From a virus, in IMG/VR virus record IMGVR_UViG_3300025000_000328, positions 1 to 30,032 of that record: 30,032 nt of DNA; one strand, 5' to 3'. Every line of letters begins with the position of its first letter. Position 1 is the first letter of the stretch. The notes under the pieces were generated by a model. It was not told the DNA's origin. It worked only from the letters and a program-made list of their open reading frames with translations, and made no database searches. The translations under genes and the position numbers were made by a program. Of this stretch, positions 27,137 through 30,032 are shown in pieces.

Positions 27137-29074
27137 ATGAGAAAATTAATTTTAGCAATTAGCATTTGGCTGTTGGCTGTTAGCTTTATAAACGGGCAAT
27201 CGAAGCCGTTGATTACTAATTATGAAGGCACGACCGCAAGCGATTGGTTCATCGGTAAAAACGGCGGTAAAATACATTGGAATGTTGCGGAACAATTATA
27301 CAGCGTTATTACACCGACCGATACTTTATGGCTCGTTACAAGTACAAACGGCGATAACTCCTGGCTTGATTCTACCATCACATATATGAACTCCACTTTT
27401 TCGCAACATGATACCCGCATTACACAAAACACAGATGAAATTAATTTAACATCTACGTCAGTATTTGGCGGGGTTACATGGATAAATGAAGATAGTAAAT
27501 GGGGCACACATAGTTCCACGTGGGATTTTCTGGCTAACGGTTTAAAAAAGGGAGTGCTGGATTCTCTGGCGATCCATCGAAGCGGTATTCAAATAAATTC
27601 AGATTCGGTTAATATTTTTTCTTCAAGAACACGAAACGGTTCTTCGATGGTTTCATACATTAACTTAGCTCCTTCTAATATTAAAATCAGTTCACCCCAT
27701 ATAGAATTTTCCGGCACCGCAATATTTAAGGCATTAAACGGGACGAATGATTCGACATCTATTAACGGAAATAAAGTAAGAAGCGGGATAATACAATCGA
27801 ACAATTGGTCAACTACAAAGGGCAGTTATTATGATCTAACAAGCGGGATGATAAAATTAGGAGGCTCGACTAATCCGGCTTTTATGGTGGATTCGCTCGG
27901 CGTTGTAACTGCTACAGGTGTAGTAATCCGGGACGGCTCGATTGGTCTTGGGGCAACATCTTACAGCGCGGGCAACGGTGTATGGCTCTCTTCTACAGCG
28001 GGCTCGATGTTTAGAGTTGGGAATGCCAGTGGATCAAGGATGCTGTGGAACGGGACTAATTTAGAAATTTACAATTCATCAAATGCAAAAGTAGCATCTT
28101 TCGGCGCTACAAATTCTTTCTCCGGTTTTAGCATCACCGGTGATCTCACGATGGGGGCAAGCGGAACGATTAAGACTGCGGGAGCGGGCGAAGGTGCAAA
28201 CGGATTTGTTTTAGATGCGGCGGGTTTGAGAGGCTACAGTGCAACACTTGGAACTGTTTTTAACTTGCCAACAGACGGCAGCGCACCAACATTTTCGAGC
28301 GGGATAATTAATTACACAACATTCAATGTAAACACGAATGCGGTGATAAGAACGTCCGCAACCGTTGGTGATGGTTCTGCTTCGAGCGCGGGAATATTAA
28401 TTAATAACACGGGCTTCTACGCAACCGAAGCTAACCAAACGCTCGCGAATGCCAATATAAAAATCTTAACAAATGGAACGGGAAGTTTTAAGGGTGCATT
28501 AACGTCCGGCTCTACAATCACAGGCGCAACTATCACAGGCGGGACGATACAGACGTCTGCGAGTGGCGCGAGAGCAGAAATGTCAGCGACTAATGGATTT
28601 AGAATTTATGATGCCGATGGTTATTATAGTTCTCTTACACAAAGTGGTTATACTGGTCTAGCGACTTCAGGTGGTCTAATTGTAAACGGAGGACTTGGTG
28701 TTACGGGCAATATCGCGGGGAATACAATAAGTTCTACTACCTATATAATTGCTCAAACTCTCTTATATGGGAGAACTGGATTGAATATTGGTGATCCGAG
28801 TTCTTCCGGTGTATGGAATTTCAATATCAACTCCTCCGGTCAACTAACCAAAGTAAATAACACTGCGGCTTCCGGTAATACTGGCAAAGCATTAATAAGC
28901 GATGGTACTTCGTTCACGCCGACAACAATTCCGGTATTGGTTACAGCCGGTAATCCGGCACCTGCTAATTATTATGTAGCAACTACAAGCGGGGGCGCTA
29001 CTACAACACAACTTTCTGTTTTTTCTCTTGTTGTCAATGGTGTAGAATATTATGTATTCGGTTGGGAGCCGTAA
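27137..29074 (+). CDS. Tail fibre / receptor-binding protein with a Sec signal peptide
   Basis: A 645-aa protein. Residues 1-20 are a signal peptide (RKLILAISIWLLAVSFINGQ, cut before Gln21). The rest is Gly/Ser/Thr/Asn-rich with a fibre-like pattern: 'TQNTDEINLTSTSV' near residue 95, 'GSYYDLTSGMIKLGG', 'GSMFRVGNASGSRMLWNGTN' and 'GSTITGATITGGTI', as in central fibres and J-type C termini of siphophages. A signal peptide is unexpected for a virion fibre, which normally assembles in the cytoplasm. The hydrophobic core is encoded by a heptanucleotide DNA repeat (27152-27186). Confidence 0.7.
   Translation: MRKLILAISIWLLAVSFINGQSKPLITNYEGTTASDWFIGKNGGKIHWNVAEQLYSVITPTDTLWLVTSTNGDNSWLDSTITYMNSTFSQHDTRITQNTDEINLTSTSVFGGVTWINEDSKWGTHSSTWDFLANGLKKGVLDSLAIHRSGIQINSDSVNIFSSRTRNGSSMVSYINLAPSNIKISSPHIEFSGTAIFKALNGTNDSTSINGNKVRSGIIQSNNWSTTKGSYYDLTSGMIKLGGSTNPAFMVDSLGVVTATGVVIRDGSIGLGATSYSAGNGVWLSSTAGSMFRVGNASGSRMLWNGTNLEIYNSSNAKVASFGATNSFSGFSITGDLTMGASGTIKTAGAGEGANGFVLDAAGLRGYSATLGTVFNLPTDGSAPTFSSGIINYTTFNVNTNAVIRTSATVGDGSASSAGILINNTGFYATEANQTLANANIKILTNGTGSFKGALTSGSTITGATITGGTIQTSASGARAEMSATNGFRIYDADGYYSSLTQSGYTGLATSGGLIVNGGLGVTGNIAGNTISSTTYIIAQTLLYGRTGLNIGDPSSSGVWNFNINSSGQLTKVNNTAASGNTGKALISDGTSFTPTTIPVLVTAGNPAPANYYVATTSGGATTTQLSVFSLVVNGVEYYVFGWEP
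27152..27186 (+). repeat. Heptanucleotide repeat (TTAGCTG type) encoding a signal-peptide core
   Basis: Five 7-bp units: TTAGCAA, TTAGCAT, TTGGCTG, TTGGCTG, TTAGCTT. Equivalent arrays are at 29176-29210, 29502-29536 and 29948-29982, each at the same place in its gene. Confidence 0.8.
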
Positions 29075-29099
29075 AATAAATAAATAAAGGAAAGAATCA

Positions 29100-29116
29100 T
29101 CCCGCCTCAGGCGGGA
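29100..29116 (+). other. Short GC hairpin after the fibre gene
   Basis: TCCCGCC/GGCGGGA with a TCA loop, no T-run. Probably a small repeat or mRNA stability hairpin between the fibre and the next gene. Confidence 0.45.
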
Positions 29117-29136
29117 CTCAAAGAAGGAAGGAAGAA

Positions 29137-29490
29137 ATGAAAAAAATAATACTTCGACTGGCTCAGTACAAGTTTTTAGCAATTAGCTTTTTGCTGTTAG
29201 CGGTTAGCTTTGCCAGCGGGCAGGATACCTCGACAGTTCGGCAAAGCTCACCGCAAGCTCCGCTCACCACGGGCGTGAAAAATGATACGACTGTAATAAA
29301 CATGAAGATAAATAATTTGCAGAGTCAGTATCAGAAAATATCAGCGAATGTTGAGGAAGAGAAAAAATTGCTTTTGCGTATAGAGGGATATGTGCAGGCA
29401 TTAGCAGATCAGAAGAATGAAATGGTAGAAGCTGAAAAGAAAAGAATCGCTGCGCTCAATGAAGAAAAGAAGGAAGGAGGAAAGAAATGA
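29137..29490 (+). CDS. Secreted coiled-coil protein with a repeat inserted in its signal peptide
   Basis: A 117-aa protein. After MKKI comes ILRLAQYK, which is encoded by an ACTTCGACTGGCTCAGTACA repeat, then the signal-peptide core FLAISFLLLAVSFASG cut before Gln29. Mature residues about 55-110 form a coiled coil (NNLQSQYQKI, VEEEKKLLLRIEGYV, EAEKKRIAALNEE). GGAAGGAAGAA precedes the ATG. Overlaps the next gene by 4 nt. Function unknown; related in layout to phage spanin or fibre-accessory proteins, which would be secreted. Confidence 0.6.
   Translation: MKKIILRLAQYKFLAISFLLLAVSFASGQDTSTVRQSSPQAPLTTGVKNDTTVINMKINNLQSQYQKISANVEEEKKLLLRIEGYVQALADQKNEMVEAEKKRIAALNEEKKEGGKK
29151..29171 (+). repeat. 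TTCGACTCCGCTC-family repeat inside a signal-peptide sequence
   Basis: ACTTCGACTGGCTCAGTACA is a 21-22 bp variant of CTTCGACTTCGCTCAGTATG (7860). It is inserted in frame between the start and the heptamer-encoded core. Confidence 0.6.
29176..29210 (+). repeat. Heptanucleotide repeat (TTAGCTG type) encoding a signal-peptide core
   Basis: Units TTAGCAA, TTAGCTT, TTTGCTG, TTAGCGG, TTAGCTT. Confidence 0.75.
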
Positions 29491-29936
29491 AGAAAATATT
29501 TGTAGCAATTAGCTTTTGGCTGTTAGCTTTTAGCGGCTGGCAGTCAACAGTAAACGGACAATCAATTGTAACCCGTACTTGTATTGTGTGTGGTCAAGAG
29601 TGGGAAGAAATTATCTCAACAAGATCAAACAGTTGGTATAGTCTCGACGGTGCAACAATAATGTTAAGTAGTTATAACATTCAAGAAGAGAAAGGCAAGG
29701 AATGGTCTGTCTCTTTACATGATAATGCTTTTCTATGCGGACACTGCAATAAGATATACGGCGATGTCTGGAGAGAAAGGGTAAAGAATTATTTCAACCT
29801 GGAACTTGAGCAAGCTGTGAGTGAACAAAAAGAATATTCCGCTAAGGTGAAAGTTGATATAAAAATAAAACGTTTGAAAGAATTGGAAGAAAAACTAAAT
29901 GAACTCAAAAAAGAAATTGATGAGGTGAGGAAATGA
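29487..29936 (+). CDS. Secreted zinc-ribbon/coiled-coil protein
   Basis: A 149-aa protein with a signal peptide (KKIFVAISFWLLAFS core, cut before Gln25 after VNG), a two-knuckle zinc ribbon (CIVCG at about residues 32-36 and CGHC at about 84-87), and a C-terminal coiled coil (KRLKELEEKLNELKKEIDEV). GGAGG is upstream. It overlaps both neighbours by 4 nt (ATGA). A cysteine ribbon outside the cytoplasm is unusual. Function unknown. Confidence 0.6.
   Translation: MKKIFVAISFWLLAFSGWQSTVNGQSIVTRTCIVCGQEWEEIISTRSNSWYSLDGATIMLSSYNIQEEKGKEWSVSLHDNAFLCGHCNKIYGDVWRERVKNYFNLELEQAVSEQKEYSAKVKVDIKIKRLKELEEKLNELKKEIDEVRK
29502..29536 (+). repeat. Heptanucleotide repeat (TTAGCTG type) encoding a signal-peptide core
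   Basis: Units GTAGCAA, TTAGCTT, TTGGCTG, TTAGCTT, TTAGCGG. Confidence 0.75.
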
Positions 29937-30032
29937 AAAAAATATTATTAGCTGTTAGCTTTTGGCTGTTAGCTGTTAGCTTTATCAGCGGTCAATCTTT
30001 AACAAGTATTGCGCTGAATGAATCTTACGGTG
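29933..30032 (+). CDS. Secreted protein, 5' part only (cut by window end)
   Basis: The first 33 codons are present: a signal peptide (KKILLAVSFWLLAVSFISG, cut before Gln21) followed by SLTSIALNESYG. It starts with an ATGA overlap, with GAGGTGAGG upstream, and belongs to the same series of secreted products as the three genes before it. The rest lies beyond the window. Confidence 0.6.
   Translation, partial: MKKILLAVSFWLLAVSFISGQSLTSIALNESYG
29948..29982 (+). repeat. Heptanucleotide repeat (TTAGCTG type) encoding a signal-peptide core
   Basis: Units TTAGCTG, TTAGCTT, TTGGCTG, TTAGCTG, TTAGCTT, the most regular of the four signal-peptide copies. Confidence 0.8.

Noticed and set aside
1-30032. 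tRNA or rRNA genes
   Set aside because: No cloverleaf with GTTCGA-type T-arm plus CCA stem, and no rRNA-like segment was seen. GTTCGA-like strings belong to the dispersed repeats.
27137-30032. Tandem gene duplication as the origin of the four similar N termini
   Set aside because: Only the signal region is similar and its period is 7 bp; the mature proteins share no visible similarity, so repeat recruitment is more likely.

Overview
The window is most of a Mu-like transposable prophage, probably in a member of the Bacteroidota/Ignavibacteriota group. The phage assignment rests on genes readable in the translations: an XRE repressor divergent from a small Cro/Ner-like protein, a CII-like regulator, a MuA-type DDE transposase (D284, D361, E413), a MuB ATPase, Gam, GemA, and Mu-style head genes (gp28-like terminase, gp29-like portal, gpG-like protein). 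A tail tube, tape measure and tail chaperone are present but no sheath gene, so a non-contractile (siphovirus) tail is inferred. The host guess rests on Sec signal peptides cut before Gln (the Bacteroidetes 'Q-rule'), heptanucleotide intergenic repeats, strong Shine-Dalgarno sites and moderate AT richness. It is an inference.

Layout: 1-235 left end, with repeated GRRGTTTGAGAA sites like the MuA sites of attL. 236-890 repressor, operator array and a consensus early promoter. 891-4954 early regulators, transposase and ATPase. 4982-8920 a tightly packed operon of small early genes, many with ATGA/TTGA overlaps, including Gam and GemA. 8917-10924 small zinc-ribbon proteins and a MuF-like minor head protein. 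10999-11422 a leftward two-gene module (very acidic 80-aa protein plus a 44-aa ribbon-helix-helix protein) with its own promoter, palindrome and terminator. 11587-11642 an attC-like hairpin. 11705-12330 a membrane protein and a YbjQ-like lipoprotein. 12391-17869 a leftward block: zinc-finger protein, gpG-like, portal, large and small terminase and two connector-like genes. 17870-18044 a divergent control region with a 21-bp dyad. 18045-30032 a rightward late block: scaffold, secreted protein, capsid, tail tube, M15 endolysin, holin-like proteins, tail chaperone with a programmed -1 frameshift, tape measure, tail hub-like protein, a tail fibre and several secreted proteins. The right end lies beyond the window.

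Distinctive points: (i) the head genes are split between two divergent transcripts, with MuF alone at the end of the early block; (ii) a hidden -1 frame of 100 codons follows a T-TTT-TTT slippery site in the tail chaperone gene; (iii) 7-bp-period DNA repeats sit just before many genes, where they supply the ribosome binding site, and the same kind of repeat encodes the signal-peptide cores of four late genes; (iv) a second repeat family (TTCGACTCCGCTC type) is inserted in frame in several phage proteins; (v) the acidic/RHH module and the attC-like hairpin look like acquired cargo.
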